Assembly (NCBI RefSeq): GCF_013030985.1
Contig: NZ_WPYP01000009.1
Location: 62,001 to 126,000 of the forward strand
Direction of reading: 5' to 3'
DNA length: 64,000 nucleotides
Source of the DNA: Ruegeria arenilitoris
GTDB taxonomy: Bacteria; Pseudomonadota; Alphaproteobacteria; Rhodobacterales; Rhodobacteraceae
Both the position numbers and the translations under genes were made by a program. This document shows positions 46,701-55,424 of this stretch, piece after piece. The notes below the pieces were generated by a model. The model was given only the letters and a program-made list of their open reading frames with translations, made no database searches and was not told the origin of the DNA. How positions within the stretch are numbered: the first letter of the stretch is position 1; every line of letters starts with the position of its first letter.

Positions 46701-47678
46701 ATGTCTCTTGGAACGAAAATCGCGTGGGACGATACCGTCCTGCCCTTTCAACTTGATGTATCGGATATGCGCGGCCGCGTGGCCCGTCTGGATGGTGTGC
46801 TCGACGGCATCCTGAAGCAGCATGATTATCCGGAAAAGGTCGAGGCCCTGGTGGCCGAGATGGCCCTGCTGACCGCGCTGATCGGCCAGACCATTTCGCT
46901 GCGCTGGAAGCTGTCGCTGCAGGTTCAGTCCAAGGGCCCGGTGCGCATGATTGCAACCGACTACTATGCGCCCAAGCAAGAGGGCGAACCGGCCCGTATC
47001 CGCGCCTATGCCAGTTTCGACCGCGAGCGCCTGACCGATGGCGCGCCGTTCGATCAGGTGGGTGAGGGCTATTTCGCCATCATGATCGATCAGGGCAAGG
47101 GCTCGCAGCCCTATCAGGGGATCACGCCGCTGGCCGGTGGGTCGATCAGCGCCTGCGCCGAGGCGTATTTTGCGCAGTCCGAACAGCTGCCGACCCGGTT
47201 CTCGCTGAGCTTCGGCAAATCGACCGAGCCGGGCGTTGGCGAACATTGGCGCGCCGGTGGGGTCATGCTGCAGCACATGCCCAAAGCCTCGCCCTTTGTG
47301 GCAACCAGCGAGGGTGAGGGCCAGATCCTGACCGCCGAAGATCTGGTGGATGGCGAAGAGGGTGAAAACTGGGGCCGCGTCAACATCCTGCTGGATACGG
47401 TCGAAGATCTGGAACTGATCGGGCCTTCGATCGCACCGACCGACCTGCTGGTCCGCCTGTTTCACGAGGAACAGCCGCGGGTCTATGACGCGCAAGCAGT
47501 GCAGTTCGGCTGCACCTGTTCCGAGGAGCGCGTACGGCAAAGCCTGTCGATCTATTCGGCCAAGGACATCGAAAAGATGACCACGCCCGAGGGCAAGGTC
47601 ACCGCCGATTGCCAGTTCTGCGGTGCCCATTACGTGCTGGAACCGGGCTCGGTCGGCTTTGATGCGGACGAGGCCTGA
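46701..47678 (+). CDS. hslO: Redox-regulated chaperone Hsp33
   Basis: Hsp33 is a holdase activated by oxidation. The 325-residue product ends with the zinc-binding redox switch CTCSEERV and ADCQFCGAHY (the CxC and CxxC pair). Its C terminus overlaps the next gene by 17 bases. The N-terminal part carries the family features (VSDMRGRVARLDGVLD; QLPTRFSLSFGK). Confidence 0.95.
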   Translation: MSLGTKIAWDDTVLPFQLDVSDMRGRVARLDGVLDGILKQHDYPEKVEALVAEMALLTALIGQTISLRWKLSLQVQSKGPVRMIATDYYAPKQEGEPARIRAYASFDRERLTDGAPFDQVGEGYFAIMIDQGKGSQPYQGITPLAGGSISACAEAYFAQSEQLPTRFSLSFGKSTEPGVGEHWRAGGVMLQHMPKASPFVATSEGEGQILTAEDLVDGEEGENWGRVNILLDTVEDLELIGPSIAPTDLLVRLFHEEQPRVYDAQAVQFGCTCSEERVRQSLSIYSAKDIEKMTTPEGKVTADCQFCGAHYVLEPGSVGFDADEA

Positions 47679-48267
47679 TCCAACCGATCAGCTGCGGGCG
47701 GCGCTTAGCCGCCCCGGTCACGGGTCGAGCGATTTCGACCTGAACCCCGAAACCGTTCTGCCCGAGGGCCGCAAGCTGCGCCCCGCCGGCGTTTTGGTGC
47801 CAATCTCGGTTTCAACCGGTTCGCCGCGGCTGATCCTGACCAAACGCTCCTCGGCGCTGAAACACCATCCCGGCCAGATCGCCTTTCCCGGCGGCAAGCA
47901 GGATGAGGGCGACGCGGATGTCACCGCCACCGCCCTGCGCGAGGCGCAGGAGGAAATCGGTCTGCCGCCCGACCTGCCCGAAATTCTGGGGCACCTGCCG
48001 ACCCATGAGACCGTCACCTCGTTCACCGTGACACCGGTTGTGGCAATCCTGCGCGCGCCGTTCCAACTGATCCCGGAACCGGGTGAAGTGGACGAGGTGT
48101 TCTCGGTTCCGCTTGCACATGTGCTCAACCCTGCGAATTATATCGTTGAATCACGCCGCTGGCGGGGTCAGAAAAGGTTTTATTACGCAGTGCCGTTCGG
48201 TCCTTATTACATTTGGGGCGCGACGGCCCGGATGTTGCGGGGATTGGCAGCGCGGGTGAGTGAATGA
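47662..48267 (+). CDS. CoA pyrophosphatase-type Nudix hydrolase
   Basis: The ~201-residue product has a Nudix box with the CoA-specific extension (HHPGQIAFPGGKQDEGD...TALREAQEEIGLPPDLPEILGHLPT), so it probably cleaves coenzyme A or related diphosphates (NUDT7/CoA pyrophosphatase branch). The ATG at 47662 lies inside the end of hslO, and its stop overlaps the cca start by four bases, so hslO, this gene and cca are one transcript. Confidence 0.92.
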   Translation: MRTRPDPTDQLRAALSRPGHGSSDFDLNPETVLPEGRKLRPAGVLVPISVSTGSPRLILTKRSSALKHHPGQIAFPGGKQDEGDADVTATALREAQEEIGLPPDLPEILGHLPTHETVTSFTVTPVVAILRAPFQLIPEPGEVDEVFSVPLAHVLNPANYIVESRRWRGQKRFYYAVPFGPYYIWGATARMLRGLAARVSE

Positions 48268-49418
48268 CGCAAATTTCCGAAGGCTGGGTGTCTGATCCGG
48301 CTACACAAAAGGTTTGCGCGGCCCTGACCGGCGCCGGGGCGCAGGCGCTGTTTGTGGGTGGCTGCGTTCGAAACGCGCTGCTGGGCGCGCCGGTTTCGGA
48401 TATCGACATTGCCACCGATGCTCACCCCGAGCGGGTGATGGAACTGGCGCAGGCGGCGGGCCTCAAGGCTATTCCCACCGGGATCGAGCATGGCACCATC
48501 ACCGTGGTCAGCGGCGGTGCCCCCCATGAGATCACCACCTTTCGCCGCGATGTGAAAACCGACGGCCGGCGGGCTGTAGTGGCCTTTTCCGACAAGGTGG
48601 AAGAGGACGCCGCCCGCCGTGATTTCACCATGAATGCGATCTATGCGCGGCCCGACGGCACCTTACTGGACCCGCTAGACGGTCTGCCTGATCTGCAGGC
48701 GCGGCGGGTGCGCTTTATCGGCACCGCTGAAAACCGCATTCGCGAGGATTACCTGCGTTCGCTGCGCTATTTCCGCTTTCACGCCTGGTATGGCGATACC
48801 GAGGCCGGGTTCGATCCGAATGCACTGGCGGCGATTGCGGCCAATCTGGACGGGCTGGCCGGTTTGTCCCGCGAACGGGTCGGGGCCGAGCTGCTGAAAC
48901 TGCTGGCCGCGCCTGATCCCGCGCCCTCGGTCGCAGCCATGCGTCAGGCGGGTGTCCTGGCGCAGTTGATTCCGGGGGCCGAAGACCGGTCGCTGGCGCC
49001 TCTGGTCGCGTTGGAGCAACAGGCTGGGGCCGCGCCCGAGCCGATCCTACGTCTGGCCGCCATTGCCACGCCCGAGATCGCCAAAACCCTGCGCCTCAGC
49101 AAGGCGCAGCTGCAACGGCTGACCCGGATGCGGGATGAGGCCTCGGGCACCGCCAGCATTGCCGAACTGGGCTTTCGTTATGGGGAAGAGAGTGGGATGC
49201 ACGAAACCCTGCTGCGCTGCGCCTTTCTGGAACAGCCCTGGTCCGAGGACATGCGGCAGGACCTGCGCAAAGGTGCCGCCGCCGATTTTCCGGTTCGGGC
49301 CACCGATCTGATCCCCGACTTCACCGGGCCCGCGCTGGGCAAGAAACTGGCCGAGCTTGAGGCCCGCTGGATCGCCTCAGGCTTTTCCCTGACCCGCAAA
49401 GACCTGCTGGGCGGCTGA
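48264..49418 (+). CDS. cca: CCA tRNA nucleotidyltransferase
   Basis: This enzyme repairs or adds the 3' CCA of tRNA without template. The 384-residue product has the class II nucleotidyltransferase motifs: VGGCVRNALLG, the metal-binding SDIDIAT, RDVKTDGRRA and EEDAARRDFTMNAIYA, then DPLDGLPDLQARRVRFIG and RIREDYLRSLRYFRFHA. The C-terminal third is the helical tail. It overlaps the Nudix gene by four bases. Confidence 0.94.
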   Translation: MTQISEGWVSDPATQKVCAALTGAGAQALFVGGCVRNALLGAPVSDIDIATDAHPERVMELAQAAGLKAIPTGIEHGTITVVSGGAPHEITTFRRDVKTDGRRAVVAFSDKVEEDAARRDFTMNAIYARPDGTLLDPLDGLPDLQARRVRFIGTAENRIREDYLRSLRYFRFHAWYGDTEAGFDPNALAAIAANLDGLAGLSRERVGAELLKLLAAPDPAPSVAAMRQAGVLAQLIPGAEDRSLAPLVALEQQAGAAPEPILRLAAIATPEIAKTLRLSKAQLQRLTRMRDEASGTASIAELGFRYGEESGMHETLLRCAFLEQPWSEDMRQDLRKGAAADFPVRATDLIPDFTGPALGKKLAELEARWIASGFSLTRKDLLGG

Positions 49419-49494
49419 GGCCAAGTCTCAAAAAGGGATGACAAACAAAAAATATTGTGGTTACTTTCGCGTGTTACCTGATTTGGAGGGAGGC

Positions 49495-49527
49495 ATGCGA
49501 ATGTATTACGGGATCTGGTTCGGCTAA
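49495..49527 (+). CDS. Candidate leader peptide upstream of an ABC exporter
   Basis: This very short open frame encodes MRMYYGIWFG, followed by TAA. A strong ribosome site (GGAGGGAGG, 49485-49493) precedes it: for ATG at 49495 GGAGG at 49485 gives five bases of spacing, and for ATG at 49501 (peptide MYYGIWFG) GGGAGG at 49488 gives seven. It is rich in aromatic residues. The stop codon lies in the loop of a hairpin. I do not recognise the peptide; it resembles regulatory leader peptides such as those controlling antibiotic-resistance genes by ribosome stalling (inference). Confidence 0.6.
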   Translation: MRMYYGIWFG

Positions 49528-49617
49528 AGCCGGAACACTCTGACCCGTAAGGGTGGTGTTCTGGCGCCATCTGTTTTCGCACGTCCTGAATTTCCTGCTC
49601 AATCGGAGCACCCTCCA
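49518..49617 (+). promoter_or_regulatory. Candidate attenuator with alternative hairpins before ABC exporter
   Basis: Four structures can be drawn. Hairpin A pairs 49518-49524 with 49529-49536 (one bulged G) and has the peptide's TAA stop at its loop. Hairpin B pairs 49531-49538 with 49556-49563, with an inner ACCC/GGGT stem capped by GTAA (a GNRA loop); it uses the right arm of A, so A and B exclude each other. Hairpin C pairs 49554-49558 with 49565-49569 and is followed by TCTGTTTT (weak terminator-like), competing with B. Hairpin D pairs TGCTC (49596) with GAGCA (49606) and covers the GGAG site of the ABC gene. Also TGGAGGG (49484) is complementary to CCCTCCA (49611). Not computed, only read. 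Confidence 0.55.
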
Positions 49618-51455
49618 TGTTTCGCTATTTCGAAAATCTCGTTGACCCTTTTGTTGCCTATACCGAAACCGACACGCCGCCTACGCGGCTGTGGCCGTTC
49701 ATGTTGGACTATTCCCGGCCATTCATGGGGGTGTTCTTCTGGGCCGCGCTGATCTCGGTCATTGTTGCGGCAGTTGAAGTCGGCCTGATTTACTACATGG
49801 GTCGCGTCGTTGACCTGCTGTCCGGCCCGCCTGCCGAGGTCTGGCAGGCGCACGGCACCGAACTGATCCTGATGGCGGTGTTCGTGCTGCTGCTGCGCCC
49901 GATGCTGCATGTGTTCGATGTGCTGCTGCTGAACAACACGATCCTGCCGAACTTTGGCACCCTGATCCGCTGGCGGGCGCATAAGCACGTGCTGCGGCAG
50001 TCGGTGGGGTGGTTTGAGAATGACTTTGCCGGCCGCATCGCCAACCGCATCATGCAGACCCCGCCCGCCGCAGGTGAGGCGGTGTTTCAGGTGTTCGACG
50101 CCATTTCCTTTTCGATCGCGTACCTGATCGGGGCGGCGATCTTGCTGATGGCGGCTGATCCGCGTCTGTTGTTGCCGCTGCTGATTTGGTTGGTGCTTTA
50201 CGGGTTACTGGTGCGTTGGACGGTGGCCCGTGTCGGCCCGGCATCGCAGGCGGCTTCGGACGCGCGCTCGGCAGTGACGGGACGGGTGGTGGACAGCTAC
50301 ACCAACATCCATTCGGTCAAGATGTTCGCACATGACGAGCAAGAGTTGGATTATGCCCGCGAAGCCATTGAGGAAACCCGCCGCACCTTCCAGATCGAGA
50401 TGCGGATCTTCACCATCATGGATGCGGTTCTGGTCGCGTTGAACGGATTGCTGATCGTCGGTGTGGTGGGTTGGGCCATTGCCCTGTGGATGCAGGGCAG
50501 CGCCTCGGTCGGTGTGGTCGCGGCGGCGACCGCGCTGACCTTGCGCCTGAACGCGATGACCGGGTGGATCATGTGGGCGCTGACCAGCTTCTTCCGTCAA
50601 CTTGGTGTTGTGGCCGAGGGGATGCAGACGATCGCCCAGCCCATCGACTTGCTGGACAAGCCGGGTGCGAAACCGTTGCGCCTGACCAACGGCCAGATCG
50701 ACATCCGCGATCTGTCGCACCACTACGGGCGCAAGACCGGTGGGCTGGATCACATCAATCTGACCATCCATCCGGGTGAGAAAATTGGTCTGATCGGGCG
50801 GTCCGGTGCCGGAAAATCGACCCTGGTCAAGCTGCTTTTGCGGTTTTACGACGTAGAACAAGGCGCGATCCTGATCGACCACCAGAACATCGCAAGCGTC
50901 ACGCAGGACAGTCTGCGCAGCAAAATCGGCATGGTGCAGCAGGACAGCGCCTTGCTGCATCGTTCGGTGCGCGACAACATCCTCTATGGCCGTCCCGAGG
51001 CGACCGAGGAACAGATGATCGCCGCCGCCAAACAGGCCGAGGCGCATGAGTTCATCCTCGACCTTCAGGACCCGCAGGGGCGCACCGGCTATGACGCGCA
51101 TGTGGGCGAACGGGGCGTGAAGCTGTCCGGTGGACAGAGGCAGCGGGTGACGCTGGCGCGGGTGATCCTGAAGGACGCACCGATCCTGTTGTTGGACGAG
51201 GCGACATCCGCCCTGGATTCCGAGGTCGAAGCGTCGATTCAGGAAACTCTCTACGGCATGATGCAAGGTAAAACCGTGATCGCCATTGCCCACCGGCTGA
51301 GCACAATTGCCCAGATGGACCGCATTCTGGTCATGGATGGCGGCCGGATCGTCGAACAGGGCGGCCATTCCGAGCTGTTGGCCCAAGGCGGGCTTTACGC
51401 CCAGTTCTGGGCGCGGCAATCTGGGGGCTTCCTGAACCCGGAGGCTGCGGAATGA
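49617..51455 (+). CDS. ABC exporter, fused membrane and ATPase domains (first subunit)
   Basis: This 612-residue protein is a half-transporter of the exporter (type IV) class: six membrane segments in the first ~310 residues, then an ATPase domain with Walker A (GRSGAGKSTL), Q-loop, signature LSGGQRQRVTLARV and Walker B with catalytic Glu (ILLLDEATSALD). It is followed at once by a second half-transporter with a four-base overlap, so the two should form a heterodimer. The substrate is unknown; drug or lipid export is usual for the family. Translation is preceded by the leader described above. Confidence 0.93.
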   Translation: MFRYFENLVDPFVAYTETDTPPTRLWPFMLDYSRPFMGVFFWAALISVIVAAVEVGLIYYMGRVVDLLSGPPAEVWQAHGTELILMAVFVLLLRPMLHVFDVLLLNNTILPNFGTLIRWRAHKHVLRQSVGWFENDFAGRIANRIMQTPPAAGEAVFQVFDAISFSIAYLIGAAILLMAADPRLLLPLLIWLVLYGLLVRWTVARVGPASQAASDARSAVTGRVVDSYTNIHSVKMFAHDEQELDYAREAIEETRRTFQIEMRIFTIMDAVLVALNGLLIVGVVGWAIALWMQGSASVGVVAAATALTLRLNAMTGWIMWALTSFFRQLGVVAEGMQTIAQPIDLLDKPGAKPLRLTNGQIDIRDLSHHYGRKTGGLDHINLTIHPGEKIGLIGRSGAGKSTLVKLLLRFYDVEQGAILIDHQNIASVTQDSLRSKIGMVQQDSALLHRSVRDNILYGRPEATEEQMIAAAKQAEAHEFILDLQDPQGRTGYDAHVGERGVKLSGGQRQRVTLARVILKDAPILLLDEATSALDSEVEASIQETLYGMMQGKTVIAIAHRLSTIAQMDRILVMDGGRIVEQGGHSELLAQGGLYAQFWARQSGGFLNPEAAE

Positions 51456-53284
51456 AGGTTGCCGACCTGATCGATCCGTTCAAAAACACTGAAGCGCCCC
51501 CGCCGCAAACGCTGGGGGCGTTTATCCGCTGGTGCCTGTCGGGGGCCTGGCCGATGATCTTCGTCGCGGCCTGTTTTTCGGCCTCGGCGGGCGCGATGGA
51601 GGCCGGAACCGCCTGGATGCTGGGTCTGGTGATCGATCTGGCGACCGAGAGCGGACCCGAGAACATCCTGAGTGGCAGCAATCTGTGGAAGATCCTTGGC
51701 GTGGCAGCGTTCTTCATGCTGCTGCGCCCGGTGTTTTTTGGGTTTTCGGCGTTTTCGAACAACTACATCGTCATGCCTAACATTCCGCCGCTGGTTCTGG
51801 CCAAGCTGAATCGCTGGACGCTGGGCCAATCGGTCACCTATTTCGATGACGATTTCGCCGGCCGGATCGCGCAGAAACAGATGCAGACCTCGAACGCGAT
51901 GGCCTCGGTGGTGTCCGAAACGATCAGCGCGATTGTCTTTGCCCTTGCCTCACTTGCGGGCTCTTTGCTTTTGTTAGGGTCTATTCACCCGCTGGTTATC
52001 CTGCCCTTTGCCGGTTGGCTGGTGGTCTACTTTCTGCTGATCCGCTGGTATCTGCCGCGCATTCGCGTGCGGTCTTCGGCGCGGGCAGGGGCGCGGGCGA
52101 TGGTGTCGGGGCAGGTGGTCGATACGATCACCAATATCAAAACCGTCAAGCTGTTCGCGCATTCCGCGTTCGAGGATCAGGCCGCACGGAACTCGATGAT
52201 CGATCTGCGGGAAAAGATGCTGGCCTTCGGCAAGTTGTCAGCCAGCTTCCGCTTTGTTCTGATGGTGCTGGCCGGTGTTTTACCGGTTTTGTTGATCGGT
52301 GCGACATTGATGCTATGGCGCAGCGGTATCGCAACGGCTGGGGATATTGTGGCGGCGGGTGCGATCTCGATCCGGGTTTCGCAGATGACCGGCTGGGTCA
52401 GTTTCACGCTCATGGGGCTATACGCCAATGTGGGTGAGATCGAAAACGGTATGAAGACGCTCGCCAAGCGCGAGCGGGTCGAGGACACAGCGGATGCTAC
52501 GGCGCTGAAGGTGACGACGGGACAGATTGATTTCGACCATGTCAGCTTTGCCTATGGCCGCGATGTGGGCGGTGTGTCCGATGTGACCATAACCGTGCAC
52601 CCGGGTGAAAAGCTGGGCATTGTCGGCGCTTCGGGGGCGGGGAAATCCACCTTGGTGTCGCTGTTACTCAGGCTCTATGACGGGGAAAAAGGCGCCATTC
52701 GCATCGATGGGCAGGACGTTGGCCGGGTGACGCAGGACAGTCTGCGCGGGCAGATCGGCATGGTCACGCAGGAAACAGCGATGTTCAACCGCTCGGCGCG
52801 AGAGAACATCCTGTACGGCCGTCCCGATGCTTCGGAGAACGAGATGATCGCGGCTGCGAAAAAGGCCGAGGCGCATGAGTTTATCCTCAGCCTCGAGGAT
52901 GCCCATGGTCGCAAGGGCTATGACGCGCATTTGGGCGAGCGCGGCGTGAAACTCAGCGGCGGGCAGCGGCAGCGGATCGCCTTGGCTCGCGCGATTCTGA
53001 AAGACGCGCCGATTCTGGTGCTGGATGAGGCGACGTCCGCGCTGGATTCCGAGGTCGAGGCCTCGATCCAGGCGGCATTACACCGGGTCATGCAGGGCAA
53101 GACGGTTCTGGCGATCGCACACCGCCTGTCCACGCTCAGCGAGATGGATCGGATCATCGTCTTGGATCAGGGCCGGATTGTTGAAACCGGCACTCATGAC
53201 GCGCTGTTGGAGCAAGGCGGCCTCTATGCCCGGTTCTGGCACCGCCAATCCGGCGGGTTCATTCAGGTGGAAGCGGCGGAATAA
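51452..53284 (+). CDS. ABC exporter, fused membrane and ATPase domains (second subunit)
   Basis: This 610-residue paralogue of the preceding protein again has six membrane segments followed by an ATPase domain: Walker A GASGAGKSTL, signature LSGGQRQRIALARAI and LVLDEATSALD. Both subunits keep canonical catalytic sites, so neither ATP site looks degenerate. Its overlap with the first gene (ATGA, 51452-51455) supports stoichiometric expression. The sequence similarity between the two is clearly visible through the entire ATPase domain, showing a tandem duplication. Confidence 0.93.
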   Translation: MKVADLIDPFKNTEAPPPQTLGAFIRWCLSGAWPMIFVAACFSASAGAMEAGTAWMLGLVIDLATESGPENILSGSNLWKILGVAAFFMLLRPVFFGFSAFSNNYIVMPNIPPLVLAKLNRWTLGQSVTYFDDDFAGRIAQKQMQTSNAMASVVSETISAIVFALASLAGSLLLLGSIHPLVILPFAGWLVVYFLLIRWYLPRIRVRSSARAGARAMVSGQVVDTITNIKTVKLFAHSAFEDQAARNSMIDLREKMLAFGKLSASFRFVLMVLAGVLPVLLIGATLMLWRSGIATAGDIVAAGAISIRVSQMTGWVSFTLMGLYANVGEIENGMKTLAKRERVEDTADATALKVTTGQIDFDHVSFAYGRDVGGVSDVTITVHPGEKLGIVGASGAGKSTLVSLLLRLYDGEKGAIRIDGQDVGRVTQDSLRGQIGMVTQETAMFNRSARENILYGRPDASENEMIAAAKKAEAHEFILSLEDAHGRKGYDAHLGERGVKLSGGQRQRIALARAILKDAPILVLDEATSALDSEVEASIQAALHRVMQGKTVLAIAHRLSTLSEMDRIIVLDQGRIVETGTHDALLEQGGLYARFWHRQSGGFIQVEAAE

Positions 53285-53332
53285 CGCTCTCAGGGGTTTT
53301 GTTGCGCGCAAAGCCCCGGTATCAGGCCCCCC

Positions 53333-54562
53333 ATGACGCAGCAGTTCACCATAACCCGCCTGGGCCATCAGGGCGACGGCATCGCCGACGGCCCCGTTTA
53401 CGCACCACGCACCCTGCCGGGTGAGGTGGTCAGCGGCACGTTAGTTGGCCAGTTGCTGACCGATATCCGGGTCGAGGTGCCTTCGGACCAGCGGGTCAAG
53501 GCGCCGTGCCGCCATTACAAGGCGTGCGGCGGGTGTCAGCTGCAACATGCCGCAGATGATTTCGTGGCCGAATGGAAAGTCTCGGTGGTGCGCAATGCGC
53601 TGGCCGCGCAGGGGCTCGATACCCCGATGCGGCCAATTCACACCTCGCCCGAGCGATCACGACGCCGGGCGACTATTGCGGTGCGGCGGACGAAAAAGGG
53701 CACGCTGTCCGGGTTTTATGGCCGCGCCTCGGACACGATCACCGAAATCCCGGATTGTCATTTGCTGGACCCGGGCTTGATCGCGGCCATTCCCGTGGCC
53801 GAAGCGCTGGCGGTTTTGGGGGGCAGCCGCAAGGGTGTGCTGGCTGTGATGCTGACCCTGTCCGAAGGCGGTCTGGATGTGGCCGTCAAAGGCGGAAAGC
53901 CTCTGGACGGCCCACTGGAACTGGCGCTGGCGCAGGCGACCGAGAAACACGGGCTGGCCCGGCTCAGCTGGGATGGCGAGGTGATCGCCATGCGCCAGCC
54001 TCCCGTGCAGCGGTTCGGCGCGGCTGGGGTTGTGCCGCCGCCGGGCGCGTTCCTGCAGGCGACGAAAGATGGAGAACAGGCTCTGTTACAGGCGGTTTTG
54101 CAGGCCACGCAGGGGGCAAAGCGGGTTGTAGACCTGTTTGCAGGCAGCGGTACCTTCTCACTGCCCCTGGCCGAAACCGCCGAGGTTCAGGCGGTCGAAG
54201 GTGAGGCTGCGATGACCGACGCTCTGGATCAGGGGTGGCGTCGCGCGCAAGGCTTGAAGCGCGTCACCACCGAGGCGCGCGATCTGTTCCGCCGTCCGTT
54301 GATGCCCGATGAGCTGAAAAGCTTTGATGCCGTGGTCATCGACCCGCCCCGCGCCGGGGCCGAGGCGCAGGTGGCCGAACTGGCCCAGGCGCAGCGCCCG
54401 GTAATCGCCTATGTCTCATGCAACCCGGTCACTTTCGCGCGCGACGCAAAAACGCTGATTAACGCAGGCTATACCCTTGAATGGGTACAGGTGGTGGACC
54501 AATTTCGATGGTCATCACATACCGAACTGGCCGCGCGGTTTGTACTGGGGTCCGCAGCATGA
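53333..54562 (+). CDS. TrmA/RlmC/RlmD-family RNA (uracil-5-)methyltransferase
   Basis: The 409-residue product has an N-terminal TRAM-like domain (ITRLGHQGDGIADGPVYAPRTLPGEVVSG), a Cys cluster fit for a 4Fe-4S centre (CRHYKACGGCQLQH), a Rossmann domain (VVDLFAGSGTFSLPLAE), the motif DPPRAGAEAQ and the catalytic Cys region YVSCNPVTFARD. It methylates a uridine in rRNA or tRNA; whether it is RlmC, RlmD or a TrmA-like enzyme cannot be decided by eye. Its stop overlaps the channel gene. Confidence 0.9.
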   Translation: MTQQFTITRLGHQGDGIADGPVYAPRTLPGEVVSGTLVGQLLTDIRVEVPSDQRVKAPCRHYKACGGCQLQHAADDFVAEWKVSVVRNALAAQGLDTPMRPIHTSPERSRRRATIAVRRTKKGTLSGFYGRASDTITEIPDCHLLDPGLIAAIPVAEALAVLGGSRKGVLAVMLTLSEGGLDVAVKGGKPLDGPLELALAQATEKHGLARLSWDGEVIAMRQPPVQRFGAAGVVPPPGAFLQATKDGEQALLQAVLQATQGAKRVVDLFAGSGTFSLPLAETAEVQAVEGEAAMTDALDQGWRRAQGLKRVTTEARDLFRRPLMPDELKSFDAVVIDPPRAGAEAQVAELAQAQRPVIAYVSCNPVTFARDAKTLINAGYTLEWVQVVDQFRWSSHTELAARFVLGSAA

Positions 54563-55368
54563 GCACACAGGAGAAAGTCACAATGGGATTCAATCAACGC
54601 CTTTTGGGCATCATTGAAAATCCCACCTTTGGCCGGTTCATCACCGGGGTCATCATCTTCAACGCCATTTTGTTGGGGATGGAGACATCGCCCACCCTGA
54701 TGGAGGTCGCGGGCCCCCTGATCGTGACGCTGGACAGTATCTGCCTGACCATTTTCGTGGCGGAGATTGCCATGAAACTGCTGGCGAGTGGGCGGCGGTT
54801 CTTTTTGAACGGCTGGAACGTCTTCGACTTCATCGTCGTCGGCATCGCCCTGATCCCCAGCGCGGGCGGGTTGTCGGTGCTGCGGGCGTTGCGGATTCTT
54901 CGGGTGCTGCGCGTCATTTCGGTGGCGCCACGCCTGCGCCGTGTGGTCGAAGGCTTCATCTCGGCCCTGCCGGGTATGGCCAGCGTGTTCCTGCTGATGG
55001 CGATCCTGTTCTATATCGGCGCGGTGATCTCGACCAAGCTGTTCTCGGTCTCGTTCCCGGAATGGTTCGGCGATCTGGGCCAATCGGCTTATACGCTGTT
55101 CCAGATCATGACGCTGGAAAGCTGGTCGATGGGCATCGTGCGTCCGGTGATGGAGGTGTACCCCTATGCCTGGCTGTTCTTCGTGCCTTTCATCATGGTC
55201 ACCACATTCGCGGTGGTAAACCTGCTGGTGGGTCTGATCGTGAATTCGATGCAGGATGCACACCATGCCGAGGATGAGGTGAAAACCGACGCCTATCGAG
55301 ACGAGGTGCTGGAACGGCTGGAAAGTATCGAACGCCGCCTGACCGAGCAATCGCACAGCAAAAAGTGA
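54559..55368 (+). CDS. NaChBac-type voltage-gated sodium channel
   Basis: This ~269-residue protein is one six-helix voltage-gated channel domain: S1-S3 (for example IIFNAILLGMETSP, DSICLTIFVAEIAMKLLASGRRFFLNGWNVFDFIVVG), S4 with Arg repeated every third residue (LSVLRALRILRVLRVISVAPRLRRVV), and the pore with filter TLESWSMG, which matches the Na+-selective LESWxx filter of NaChBac relatives. A C-terminal coiled coil (DEVLERLESIERRLTEQ) is the usual tetramer-forming part. ATG at 54559 overlaps the previous stop; ATG at 54583 with AGGAG is the alternative. Confidence 0.93.
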   Translation: MSTQEKVTMGFNQRLLGIIENPTFGRFITGVIIFNAILLGMETSPTLMEVAGPLIVTLDSICLTIFVAEIAMKLLASGRRFFLNGWNVFDFIVVGIALIPSAGGLSVLRALRILRVLRVISVAPRLRRVVEGFISALPGMASVFLLMAILFYIGAVISTKLFSVSFPEWFGDLGQSAYTLFQIMTLESWSMGIVRPVMEVYPYAWLFFVPFIMVTTFAVVNLLVGLIVNSMQDAHHAEDEVKTDAYRDEVLERLESIERRLTEQSHSKK

Positions 55369-55424
55369 TTTCAGTTTTTCCGATTTCTGGCATAATGCTG
55401 AAAAAAAAGAGCAGGCAGTGAAAC

